A stretch of 64,000 nucleotides of DNA from Psychromarinibacter halotolerans. Its GTDB lineage: Bacteria > Pseudomonadota > Alphaproteobacteria > Rhodobacterales > Rhodobacteraceae. Shown here in pieces: positions 1-6,401 of this stretch. Position 1 is the stretch's first letter; every line of letters starts with the position of its first letter. The notes beneath the pieces were generated by a model, which was not told where the DNA came from, searched no databases, and worked only from the letters and a program-made list of their open reading frames with translations. Where the stretch lies: assembly GCF_029168315.1 (NCBI RefSeq), contig NZ_JARGYD010000005.1:62001-126000 (forward strand). The letters run 5' to 3'. A program made the translations under genes and the position numbers.

Positions 1-20
1 TGGCTATGGCCGAAACGAAA

Positions 21-44
21 AACGCCGCCCCAAGGGGCGGCGTT
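21..44 (-). terminator. Rho-independent terminator of rpmE
   Basis: A perfect 11-bp inverted repeat (AACGCCGCCCC / GGGGCGGCGTT) with a tiny AA centre lies 24 bases past the rpmE stop. On the minus strand it runs into a short T tract, as expected for an intrinsic terminator ending the trmD-rplS-rpmE group. Confidence 0.8.
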
Positions 45-67
45 CTGTACGCGAAAGCCTTCGAAGC

Positions 68-289
68 TTAGAAGCCGAGGCCGGCGTACTTGTTCTTGAA
101 CTTCGACACGCGGCCGCCGGTGTCCATCAGGCGGGTGCCGCCACCGGTCCAAGCCGGGTGAACCGAGGGATCGACGTCAAGCGAGATGGTGTCGCCTTCA
201 GCGCCCCAAGTGCTTTTCATCTGGACCACGGTGCCATCGACCAGTTTGACGTCGATGATGTGGTATTCGGGATGGGTATCTTTTTTCAT
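68..289 (-). CDS. rpmE: 50S ribosomal protein L31
   Basis: Large-subunit ribosomal protein L31, 73 residues. It begins MKKDTHPEYH and contains the family signature HPAWTGG followed by DTGGRVSKF. There is no cysteine, so this is the zinc-independent form: the CxxC zinc ligands of the E. coli protein are replaced. It sits 12 bases downstream of rplS on the same strand and is followed by a strong terminator, so it is the last gene of this ribosomal group. Loss of the zinc site is common in alphaproteobacteria. Confidence 0.96.
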   Translation of the reverse strand: MKKDTHPEYHIIDVKLVDGTVVQMKSTWGAEGDTISLDVDPSVHPAWTGGGTRLMDTGGRVSKFKNKYAGLGF

Positions 290-301
290 CGTCCGGTTTC
301 C

Positions 302-694
302 TTACGCCTCGGCGCCCTTGGGGGCCTTGTAGTTGGTGACTTCGGCGATACGGGCCGATTTGCCGCGACGCGAGCGCAGGTAGTACAGCTTCGCACGACG
401 GACCTTGCCGCGGCGGACCACGGTGATCGAGTCGATGTTGGTCGCGTACAGCGGGAACACACGTTCCACGCCTTCGCCGAAGGAAATCTTGCGGACGGTG
501 AACGAGCCCGCGATGCCCGAGCCGTTCTTGCGGCTGATGCAGACGCCTTCGTAGTTCTGCACCCGGGTGCGGGTGCCTTCGGTCACTTTGTAACCGACGC
601 GGATGGTGTCACCGGCTTTGAAGTCCGGGATATCCTTGCCGAGCTCAGCGATCTGCTCGGCTTCCAGTTGCGCGATCAGGTCCATCTGATCCAC
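302..694 (-). CDS. rplS: 50S ribosomal protein L19
   Basis: Ribosomal protein L19 at the 30S-50S interface, 130 residues, slightly longer than the E. coli protein because of a C-terminal extension ending KAPKGAEA. Recognisable blocks are FKAGDTIRVGYKVTEG (residues about 26-41), FTVRKISFGEGVERVFPLY and the basic RRGKVRRAKLYYLR segment. The gene lies between trmD and rpmE on the same strand. About 277 bases separate it from trmD, enough for its own promoter or a structured leader, although none is recognised. Confidence 0.96.
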   Translation of the reverse strand: MDQMDLIAQLEAEQIAELGKDIPDFKAGDTIRVGYKVTEGTRTRVQNYEGVCISRKNGSGIAGSFTVRKISFGEGVERVFPLYATNIDSITVVRRGKVRRAKLYYLRSRRGKSARIAEVTNYKAPKGAEA

Positions 695-971
695 TCCTAT
701 TTTGCCCCCGGTTTTCCCGGGAAGGTTAATGCCGCCTCAGAGCTCTCGGTCTTCTGTCGGGTCCACCGTGGTGCCCGCCGGAGATACAGGTCGTCGTTCC
801 TTGGTCTGCCGTTCTCCGGGGCCGGGAAGGCGGGGTGAAGAAGCCCCTTGTCCGGTTCCGTTTGGGAACAGCAGCGAACCTGAATCGGGTCTCCCCGTCA
901 GGTCCGGCGTCTTCTAGGCATTGCAGGGTGGCTTGGCAAGGGAAAAGGCGGCCCGCTGACGGGCGTGAAAG

Positions 972-1805
972 CTAACGCTTCTTGGGTTTATCCGACGTGT
1001 TCCGCGCCTCGTAGGCGTCCCACAGGTCGGGACGCCGGTCGCGGGTGATCGCCTCGGACTGTTGGCGGCGCCATTTCGCGATTTCACCGTGATGACCCGA
1101 CAGCAGGACAGGGGGGATCGCGTGGCCCTTCCATTCGGCGGGTTTGGTGTATTGTGGATGTTCAAGAAGGCCGTCGGAAAAGCTTTCCTCTTCCGTGGAG
1201 GCTTCGTTGCCCAGCACGTCGGGCAGCAGCCGGACGGTGGCGTCCAGCATGGCTTGTGCCGCGATTTCTCCGCCGGTCAGGACGAAGTCGCCAAGGCTGA
1301 CTTCTTCCATTCCGTAGTGGTCGATGACGCGCTGGTCGAGGCCCTCGAACCGGCCGCAGACCATCGTGACGCCACGGGCCTTCGACAGGCGCCGCGCCAT
1401 CGACTGATCGAACCGGCGGCCACGCGGCGACAGGTAGATCAACGGCCAGTTTTCAGCAGATGCTGTCCCCCGCCGCGCGGCAAAGTCCAGCGCGCGGCCC
1501 ATGATGTCGGCCCGAAGAACCATCCCGGCGCCGCCGCCAGCGGGGGTGTCGTCGACATTGCGGTGCCGGCCCTCGCCGAAGATGCGCAGATCGATGGGAT
1601 CAAGCTGCCACAGGCCGCGATCCAGCGCGCGTCCGGTCAACGAGTGGCCCAGCACGCCCGGAAACGCCTCGGGGAACAGGGTAATGACCCGCGCCGTCCA
1701 CGCCCCGGCAAGGTCGGGGCGGTCCGTCATCAGGTCACGGGGCTGGGCGCTTGCGCCGATGGCGAGGCGGCCATGAGATTTCGAGGGTTTGTCGTCCTGG
1801 CTCAT
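972..1805 (-). CDS. trmD: tRNA (guanine(37)-N1)-methyltransferase TrmD
   Basis: SPOUT-class methyltransferase that makes m1G37 in tRNAs and so prevents +1 frameshifting. 277 residues. The core starts at about residue 38 (ARVITLFPEAFPG). The trefoil-knot SAM site is visible as LSPRGRRFDQ (125-134), CGRFEGLDQRVID (150-162) and SLGDFVLTGGEIAA (170-183). Residues 1-37 are an N-terminal extension that Rhodobacteraceae TrmD proteins typically carry, so the far upstream ATG was kept even though its ribosome site (GAGCGG) is weak. The usual partners rpsP and rimM are not next to it; a DUF1328 gene is upstream instead. Confidence 0.95.
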   Translation of the reverse strand: MSQDDKPSKSHGRLAIGASAQPRDLMTDRPDLAGAWTARVITLFPEAFPGVLGHSLTGRALDRGLWQLDPIDLRIFGEGRHRNVDDTPAGGGAGMVLRADIMGRALDFAARRGTASAENWPLIYLSPRGRRFDQSMARRLSKARGVTMVCGRFEGLDQRVIDHYGMEEVSLGDFVLTGGEIAAQAMLDATVRLLPDVLGNEASTEEESFSDGLLEHPQYTKPAEWKGHAIPPVLLSGHHGEIAKWRRQQSEAITRDRRPDLWDAYEARNTSDKPKKR

Positions 1806-1843
1806 GGCCGCTCAATAGCGGAATTCGTGGCGAATGCCAGCGG

Positions 1844-2005
1844 TCACGCGATGGCTATGATCCCGAACAGGACCAGCAGGAACAACACCAGCACCACAAG
1901 AATCAGCAGCTTCGCACCCGATAGCGCAAGGCCCGAAAGCTTGCCAAAGCCAAGAAGACCGGCGACGGCGGCGACGGCCAGAAGTATGAGAATCCATTCG
2001 AGCAT
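1844..2005 (-). CDS. DUF1328 family small membrane protein
   Basis: A 53-residue, almost wholly hydrophobic protein starting MLEWILILLAVAAVAGLLGF. It has two predicted membrane helices around a GKLSGLALSGAK turn, the pattern of DUF1328 (UPF0391) inner-membrane proteins. Function is unknown; relatives are often stress-induced. The internal ATG at 2005 was chosen because the family begins MLEW; a longer reading from 2062 adds a basic, non-conserved leader. It is followed closely by trmD on the same strand. Confidence 0.85.
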   Translation of the reverse strand: MLEWILILLAVAAVAGLLGFGKLSGLALSGAKLLILVVLVLFLLVLFGIIAIA

Positions 2006-2112
2006 TTCAGAGATGTCCTTCAACCTTGTCCGCGCGGAAATGCGGGACCTTTGAAGCGACAACGCCTGAAACCGGGTGGCTGTTCCGATTGTCCCGACGG
2101 GACTGGGCTGCG

Positions 2113-2850
2113 TCAGATCGAAAGCTTCTTGAAAATCGGCTCTGGGACGGACCGGATGATCAGCATGATATAGCGCCAGAAGAAGGGCGTGTAGATCACG
2201 TTCCGCTTCTTGCGCACGGCTTTCAGGATGTCTGCGGCCACCTTATCGGGCGATGCGACAAGGAACATGCCCTCGATGCCCCACGTCATGCCGGTGTCCA
2301 CGAAGCCCGGCTTCACCGTCACCACGTGACAGCCCGCGCGGGTCAGCCGGTTGCGAAGCCCCGACAGATAGGTCGCGAACCCGGCCTTGGCGGCGCCGTA
2401 GACATAGTTGCCAACCCGGCCCCGGTCACCGGCGACCGATCCGACGCCGACGACGGTGCCCTTGCCGCGCGTTTCCATCACGGGGGCCAGCATGGTCAGC
2501 AGCCGGGCAGGGCCGGTGAAGCTGTCGGTGACGGTGCCGTCGATCAGCGAGGGGTCGGCGTCGATCTGCGCCTGCTCGGGCATCGACCCGACGAAGACGG
2601 CGGCGTTGATCGTGCCTTCCAGTGTCTCGGCCCGCGCGATGATCGGCGCGAAGGTTTCGGGGTCGCGGGCGTCGAAAACCGCCGTCTCTGCCAGCCGTGC
2701 TCCGCGCAGGCGGGCATCGTCGGCCATCGCCTGCAATTCGTCGGCATCGCGGCCCGCAAGGATGACACCGTCGCCGCGTTCCGCCAGCGCCCGCGCCATC
2801 GCGCGTGCCATCGACGAGGTTGCGCCAAGAAGGATCCACGTCTCGGTCAT
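2113..2850 (-). CDS. DprE2-like short-chain dehydrogenase
   Basis: NAD(P)-dependent short-chain dehydrogenase, 245 residues. The N-terminal nucleotide site is GATSSMA (9-15). The catalytic triad is S138, Y151 and K155 in GSVAGDRGR...YVYGAAK, which closely resembles the mycobacterial DprE2 active-site block. A hydrophobic stretch at about 223-234 may attach it to the membrane. Its ATG overlaps the stop of the DprE1-like gene (ATGA), so the two are translationally coupled. In mycobacteria the pair epimerises polyprenylphosphoryl-ribose to the arabinose form; here the substrate is inferred only from the pairing. The ATG at 2850 was preferred over an upstream start inside the neighbour. Confidence 0.88.
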   Translation of the reverse strand: MTETWILLGATSSMARAMARALAERGDGVILAGRDADELQAMADDARLRGARLAETAVFDARDPETFAPIIARAETLEGTINAAVFVGSMPEQAQIDADPSLIDGTVTDSFTGPARLLTMLAPVMETRGKGTVVGVGSVAGDRGRVGNYVYGAAKAGFATYLSGLRNRLTRAGCHVVTVKPGFVDTGMTWGIEGMFLVASPDKVAADILKAVRKKRNVIYTPFFWRYIMLIIRSVPEPIFKKLSI

Positions 2851-4157
2851 GCCGCCCCCCGCAATTTCAGCCGACGCACAAGGTCGGTCTTCAGCACGCC
2901 GTCGGGATCGGCCTTCGCCACCTCTGCGCGCCACGCTTCAAGTTCAGGATACATCTGCGGAATCCGGTCTGCCGAACACAGGGCGTCCTTCGCGAAATAG
3001 ATCCGTCCCCCGGCATCGGCGGTCTGCGCCTCTAGCCGGTGGATCAGCTTCTCCGCCTCGGGCCGGGCCCGCAGATCACAGGCGAGGGTGTAACCTTCCA
3101 TCGGGAAGCTCAGATGCCCCGCGCGGCCCGGCCCGGTGCGCTTGAGCACCGCCAGCGGGGACGCAAGACCGGACACCGCGACGCGGCCCAGCATATCGCG
3201 GATCACCTCGGCAGCGGCCAGCGGCACGACGCACTGGAACTGGTGGAACCCGTGCTTGCCGTACAGGCGGTTCCAGTCGTGCAGCTTGTCGAGCGGGAAG
3301 AAGAAGTTGTCCAGCGGCTTGACCACCGTGCGCCCGCGCTTGGGGACGCGGCCGTAATACATCCGGTTGAACAGTCGCACCACCGGCGGCGACAACGCGA
3401 TTCCGGGCGCGTCGAACGGCACCGACTTCGAGGGTTTCTTCGGCGGCACCAGCCCGGCGATCGTTTCACCTTCTTCAAGGATGCCGCGGCCAAGCCGGGC
3501 GCCCGTGGCGGTGGTGTCGATCCAGCCCACGGTATAGCTGGCTTGGCTTTCATCCAGCAGGGCGCGGAACGTATCGAAATCGGGCGCGCGGCGTTCCGTG
3601 ACGGTCATCACGTCGCCCTTGATCCGGCGCAGCCGAAGGGTTGCGGTGGCGATCACGCCGGTCTGCCCCAGCCCGCCCGCGGTGGCGCGGAACAGGTCGG
3701 TGTCGGGCAGAACGGTCTGCGCGGTTCCGTCGGGGGCGATCAGGGTCAGTTCGGTCACATGCTGGCAGAAGCTGCCGTCAAGGTGGTGGTTCTTGCCGTG
3801 CACATCGTTGGCGATGGCGCCGCCCACCGTGGCAAAACCGGTGCCGGGCAGCACGGCCGGAATCCAGCCCCTAGGCCCAAGCGTGTCGACGATCTCGCCC
3901 AGCGTGACGCCAGCCTCTACGGTCAACAGGTCCGTGTCGGTGTCGAAGGCAAGAAACTTGTCCAGACGGGTCATGTCGATGGCGCGGCCGCCATCGTTCA
4001 GGCAGGCGTCCCCATAGGATCGGCGCATGCCGATGGCCGGAGAGGGCTCTTGCTGCATCAACAGGTCAAGGGCGGCGCGACGTTCCGGGCGCGCCAGTTG
4101 CCCCTCGGCCCGCAGGGCGCGGCCCCAGCCTTCGTATTCAGCGGTTTTCCAGCGCAT
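2847..4157 (-). CDS. DprE1-like FAD-binding oxidase
   Basis: FAD-linked oxidase of the vanillyl-alcohol oxidase fold, 436 residues. The FAD site includes RRSYGDACLNDGG (45-57), VLPGTGFATVGGAIAND (102-118) and HGKNHHLDGSF (120-130), an arrangement shared with DprE1 (decaprenylphosphoryl-ribose 2'-oxidase). The C-terminal half has the DprE1-type CQVVPL-like region (QFQCVVPL). It is translationally coupled to the DprE2-like dehydrogenase. The pair would oxidise and then reduce C2 of a lipid-linked sugar. No arabinosyltransferase or UbiA-type prenyl-phosphate ribosyltransferase lies in the window. The start at 4157 (MRWKTAEYEG) was used because residues upstream of it do not resemble the family. 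Confidence 0.87.
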   Translation of the reverse strand: MRWKTAEYEGWGRALRAEGQLARPERRAALDLLMQQEPSPAIGMRRSYGDACLNDGGRAIDMTRLDKFLAFDTDTDLLTVEAGVTLGEIVDTLGPRGWIPAVLPGTGFATVGGAIANDVHGKNHHLDGSFCQHVTELTLIAPDGTAQTVLPDTDLFRATAGGLGQTGVIATATLRLRRIKGDVMTVTERRAPDFDTFRALLDESQASYTVGWIDTTATGARLGRGILEEGETIAGLVPPKKPSKSVPFDAPGIALSPPVVRLFNRMYYGRVPKRGRTVVKPLDNFFFPLDKLHDWNRLYGKHGFHQFQCVVPLAAAEVIRDMLGRVAVSGLASPLAVLKRTGPGRAGHLSFPMEGYTLACDLRARPEAEKLIHRLEAQTADAGGRIYFAKDALCSADRIPQMYPELEAWRAEVAKADPDGVLKTDLVRRLKLRGAA

Positions 4158-4472
4158 GTCTTTCCTTCGTGCGGCACCCTTCAGGCGGGGCTCTGCTTCA
4201 TCGCTCGTGCCCCGGGATCTAGATACAAACTTGGGCGAAACTATGGACCTGTTTCTGCAATGGGAACACTGGTTCGTTCCGGGTGGCCTTACGACCGTCT
4301 GCCGCGTGGCCCGCCGACATTCGTTACAAACATTAATGCAGGTTAAGTGTGCATGGCTGCACGGAGGTAACGCGCCGGTGTTCTCAATGTGCGTTGAACT
4401 TGGGCGGCCAGCCACCATTTCGGGCTGACCGACGGCAAGGTGCCGCCGCAACAACCGTCTAGGAGACACGAA
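4158..4472. other. 315-bp intergenic region, divergent leader
   Basis: No gene is seen here. It separates the minus-strand DprE1-like gene from the first plus-strand small secreted gene. It carries TAATGCA (4334-4340), AGTGTGCAT (4346-4354) and CAATGTGCG (4385-4393), all of which recur in the leaders of the neighbouring paralogues. Confidence 0.6.
4334..4354 (+). promoter_or_regulatory. Shared upstream element of small secreted gene 1
   Basis: TAATGCA (4334-4340) followed by AGTGTGCAT (4346-4354), 118 bases before the ATG at 4473. The same 9-mer precedes both paralogues. The spacing from TAATGCA to the 9-mer is 12 bases here and 23 bases before gene 3, a difference of about one helical turn. 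Likely an operator or promoter element; the protein bound is unknown. Confidence 0.5.
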
Positions 4473-4700
4473 ATGAAGACCTTCCTCGCAGCCGTGGTGG
4501 CGCTGACCGCCGCATCGCCGGTTCTTGCCAACGACCAACTGGCGGAAAGCCTTGGCGTCGAGCCCGGCCAGTACACGCTGGAACAGCTCGTCGCGCTTAA
4601 GGGCGCCCAGGACGAGTCCGGTAACGAAGCCCGGGTGAACCTGAACAACATCGCCGAGCAGTCGACCCGCTCTGTCCAGAACCCGATCGTCATCAAGTAA
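4473..4700 (+). CDS. Small secreted protein, tandem paralogue 1
   Basis: 75 residues. A signal peptide (MKTFLAAVVALTAASPVLA, residues 1-19, Ala-x-Ala cleavage) is followed by a mature chain of 56 residues: NDQLAESLGVEPGQYTLEQL, then VALKGAQDESGNEARVNLNN. No cysteines, no lipobox and no C-terminal anchor, so it is predicted to be a soluble periplasmic or exported peptide. AGGAG lies 8 bases before the ATG and fixes the start. It is about two-thirds identical to the next gene. This copy lacks the acidic C-terminal tail of the other two and ends NPIVIK. No known family is recognised and no function can be assigned. Confidence 0.85.
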   Translation: MKTFLAAVVALTAASPVLANDQLAESLGVEPGQYTLEQLVALKGAQDESGNEARVNLNNIAEQSTRSVQNPIVIK

Positions 4701-4801
4701 CCCTGCCCGCGTTTCGGGGCCCTGCAACGTCGGGCCCGGCAATGCACGACACCTGATGGCAACCCGCAAATTTATGGCGACTGTTCATACCGTCCATGTT
4801 G

Positions 4802-4810
4802 AGTGTGCAT
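4802..4810 (+). promoter_or_regulatory. Shared upstream element of small secreted gene 2
   Basis: AGTGTGCAT, 125 bases before the ATG at 4936. A related GTGCATTGA lies at 4845-4853, and the same GTGCATTGA string occurs inside the element of gene 3 (5317-5325). Confidence 0.45.
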
Positions 4811-4935
4811 CAGTAAACAGTGAGTGATTGAAAAACTCAAAACCGTGCATTGAAGAACGAAACGAGCAGGCCTAAATGCAGTCTCACAGCGGGAACGACC
4901 CGCACCGAAACAAACTCGAAAGAAGGAACTACGTT

Positions 4936-5187
4936 ATGAAAACCATCATCGCTGCCGCACTCGCCCTGACCGCCGCTTCGCCGGTTCTGGCCAACGACCA
5001 ACTGGCCCGCAGCCTGGGTGTCGAGCCCGGCGAATACACGCTGGAAGAGCTGGTCGTGCTGAAAGGCGCCGCTTCCGAAACCGGCAACGAAGCTCGTGTC
5101 TACCTCGGCAACCTGGAAGATGCGTCGCGTTCGACCCAGAACCCGGTTGCTCTGAACGCGTTCATCGCTGCTGACGAAGCCGAGTGA
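4936..5187 (+). CDS. Small secreted protein, tandem paralogue 2
   Basis: 83 residues with a signal peptide MKTIIAAALALTAASPVLA (1-19) and a mature chain starting NDQLARSLGVEPGEYTLEEL, then VVLKGAASETGNEARVYLGN, with an acidic tail ending ADEAE. AAGGAA upstream supports the ATG at 4936 rather than a longer reading from 4876. A strong hairpin terminator follows, so it is probably its own transcription unit. The core block QLAxSLGVxPGxYT is shared with the flanking genes. Function unknown. Confidence 0.87.
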   Translation: MKTIIAAALALTAASPVLANDQLARSLGVEPGEYTLEELVVLKGAASETGNEARVYLGNLEDASRSTQNPVALNAFIAADEAE

Positions 5188-5195
5188 TCGCGATC

Positions 5196-5248
5196 TTTCA
5201 GGCCGGTTGGCGGGCCTCCTCCCTGACCTTCCCGCCGGCCTGAAATTT
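5196..5248 (+). terminator. Terminator after small secreted gene 2
   Basis: An 11-bp stem TTTCAGGCCGG (5196-5206) pairs with CCGGCCTGAAA (5235-5245), extended inward by GCGGG/CCCGC and followed by TTT. It isolates gene 2 from gene 3. Confidence 0.7.
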
Positions 5249-5272
5249 CCGTCCGTGCAACCTGACACATAG

Positions 5273-5322
5273 CAATGTGCGAAAATGCACTAATGCATGT
5301 ATTACGTGAAGTAAGTGTGCAT
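5273..5322 (+). promoter_or_regulatory. Shared upstream elements of small secreted gene 3
   Basis: CAATGTGCG (5273-5281), TAATGCA (5291-5297) and AGTGTGCAT (5314-5322) occur within 50 bases, 97 bases ahead of the ATG at 5420. All three strings also occur before gene 1. The stretch is clearly AT-richer than the flanking genes. Confidence 0.5.
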
Positions 5323-5419
5323 TGATGGTCAGGGTGACATGGATATATGACCCCACGGCGGCTGAGGTCGCCAGACGAAAACGCGGCGGCCGAAGCCGCC
5401 AAAAACAAGGAAGAACATC

Positions 5420-5674
5420 ATGAAAACCGCATTTGCAGCCGCTCTGGCACTCGCCGTCGCTGGTCCCGCTCTCGCTGACGACGCTCAGCTGGCCAAAAGC
5501 CTTGGCGTTCAGCCCGGCGAATTCACTGCCGCTGAACTGACGATCCTGAAAGGCGCTCAGGGCCAAAGCGGCAACGAAGGCCGTGTCTACCTCGGCAACA
5601 TGGAAACCAACCATGCCGCCCCGGTGAACCAGCGTGCCGTTCGCGAATTCCTCGCGATCGAAGCTGCCGACTAA
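5420..5674 (+). CDS. Small secreted protein, tandem paralogue 3
   Basis: 84 residues. Signal peptide MKTAFAAALALAVAGPALA (1-19), then DDAQLAKSLGVQPGEFTAAE, LTILKGAQGQSGNEGRVYLG and a tail ending REFLAIEAAD. The most diverged of the three copies, but the core positions (QLAxSLGVxPG, EL, LKGA, GNExRVyLGN) are kept, which suggests selection rather than decay. AAGGAAG precedes the ATG. A bidirectional terminator follows. No cysteine or catalytic motif is seen; role unknown. Confidence 0.87.
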   Translation: MKTAFAAALALAVAGPALADDAQLAKSLGVQPGEFTAAELTILKGAQGQSGNEGRVYLGNMETNHAAPVNQRAVREFLAIEAAD

Positions 5675-5708
5675 GGCAATCGGTTCCGGCCAAGGCCGAA
5701 CCAACAAA

Positions 5709-5732
5709 AAAGGGGGCCATCCGGCCCCCTTT
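5709..5732. terminator. Bidirectional terminator
   Basis: AAAGGGGGCC, loop ATCC, GGCCCCCTTT: a 10-bp stem with A and T tracts on the two sides, placed between the convergent small secreted gene 3 and scoB. Confidence 0.85.
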
Positions 5733-5755
5733 AAATGTCTCGACCAAAGGCCGCG

Positions 5756-6382
5756 TCAGACGATCGCGGCCTTTGTCTTTTCCCGGATCTCGTCTTCGGT
5801 GACACCCGGCGCTAGCTCGACGATTTTCAGCCCGCCGTCGACCACGTCCAGCACGCCAAGGTTGGTGATGATCCGATCCACGACACCTGTGCCCGTCAAC
5901 GGCAGGGTGCATTCTTTCAGAACCTTCGATTCGCCGGCCTTGTTGGTGTGATCCATCACGACCACGACCCGCTTCACGCCGGCGACCAGATCCATCGCCC
6001 CGCCCATGCCTTTGACCAGCTTGCCGGGGATCATCCAATTCGCAAGGTCGCCGTTCTCGGCGACTTCCATCGCGCCAAGGATCGCCATCGCGATCTTGCC
6101 GCCACGGATCATGCCGAAGCTGGTCGAGCTGTCGAAATAGCTGGTGCGTTCCAGCTCGGTCACCGTTTGCTTACCCGCGTTGATCAGGTCGGCATCCACC
6201 GCATCCTCGGTGGGGAAGGGACCGATGCCCAGCATTCCGTTTTCGGATTGCAGCGTCACGTCCACGCCTTCGGGGATGTAGTTCGCCACGAGCGTCGGAA
6301 TCCCGATCCCAAGGTTCACGTACATGCCGTCTTCAAGCTCTTGCGCGGCGCGCTCGGCCATCTGGTTCCTGTCCCAGGCCAT
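5756..6382 (-). CDS. scoB: Succinyl-CoA:3-ketoacid CoA-transferase, subunit B
   Basis: Beta subunit of a class I CoA-transferase that moves CoA from succinyl-CoA to acetoacetate, used in ketone-body or polyhydroxybutyrate-derived acetoacetate catabolism. 208 residues. The catalytic glutamate is E47 in LQSENGMLGIGP, and NLGIGIPT (23-30) forms part of the CoA site. It lies 19 bases downstream of the LOV histidine kinase on the same strand, whereas its partner scoA lies beyond that kinase. The two subunits are normally adjacent, so the arrangement is unusual. Confidence 0.94.
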   Translation of the reverse strand: MAWDRNQMAERAAQELEDGMYVNLGIGIPTLVANYIPEGVDVTLQSENGMLGIGPFPTEDAVDADLINAGKQTVTELERTSYFDSSTSFGMIRGGKIAMAILGAMEVAENGDLANWMIPGKLVKGMGGAMDLVAGVKRVVVVMDHTNKAGESKVLKECTLPLTGTGVVDRIITNLGVLDVVDGGLKIVELAPGVTEDEIREKTKAAIV

Positions 6383-6401
6383 CCCTGCTGTCTCCTCGGT
6401 C

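Noticed and set aside
4158..4769. Extension of the DprE1-like frame to 640 codons across the small secreted gene
   Set aside because: The added 204 residues do not match the FAD oxidase family and run antisense to paralogue 1, which has a signal peptide and ribosome site.
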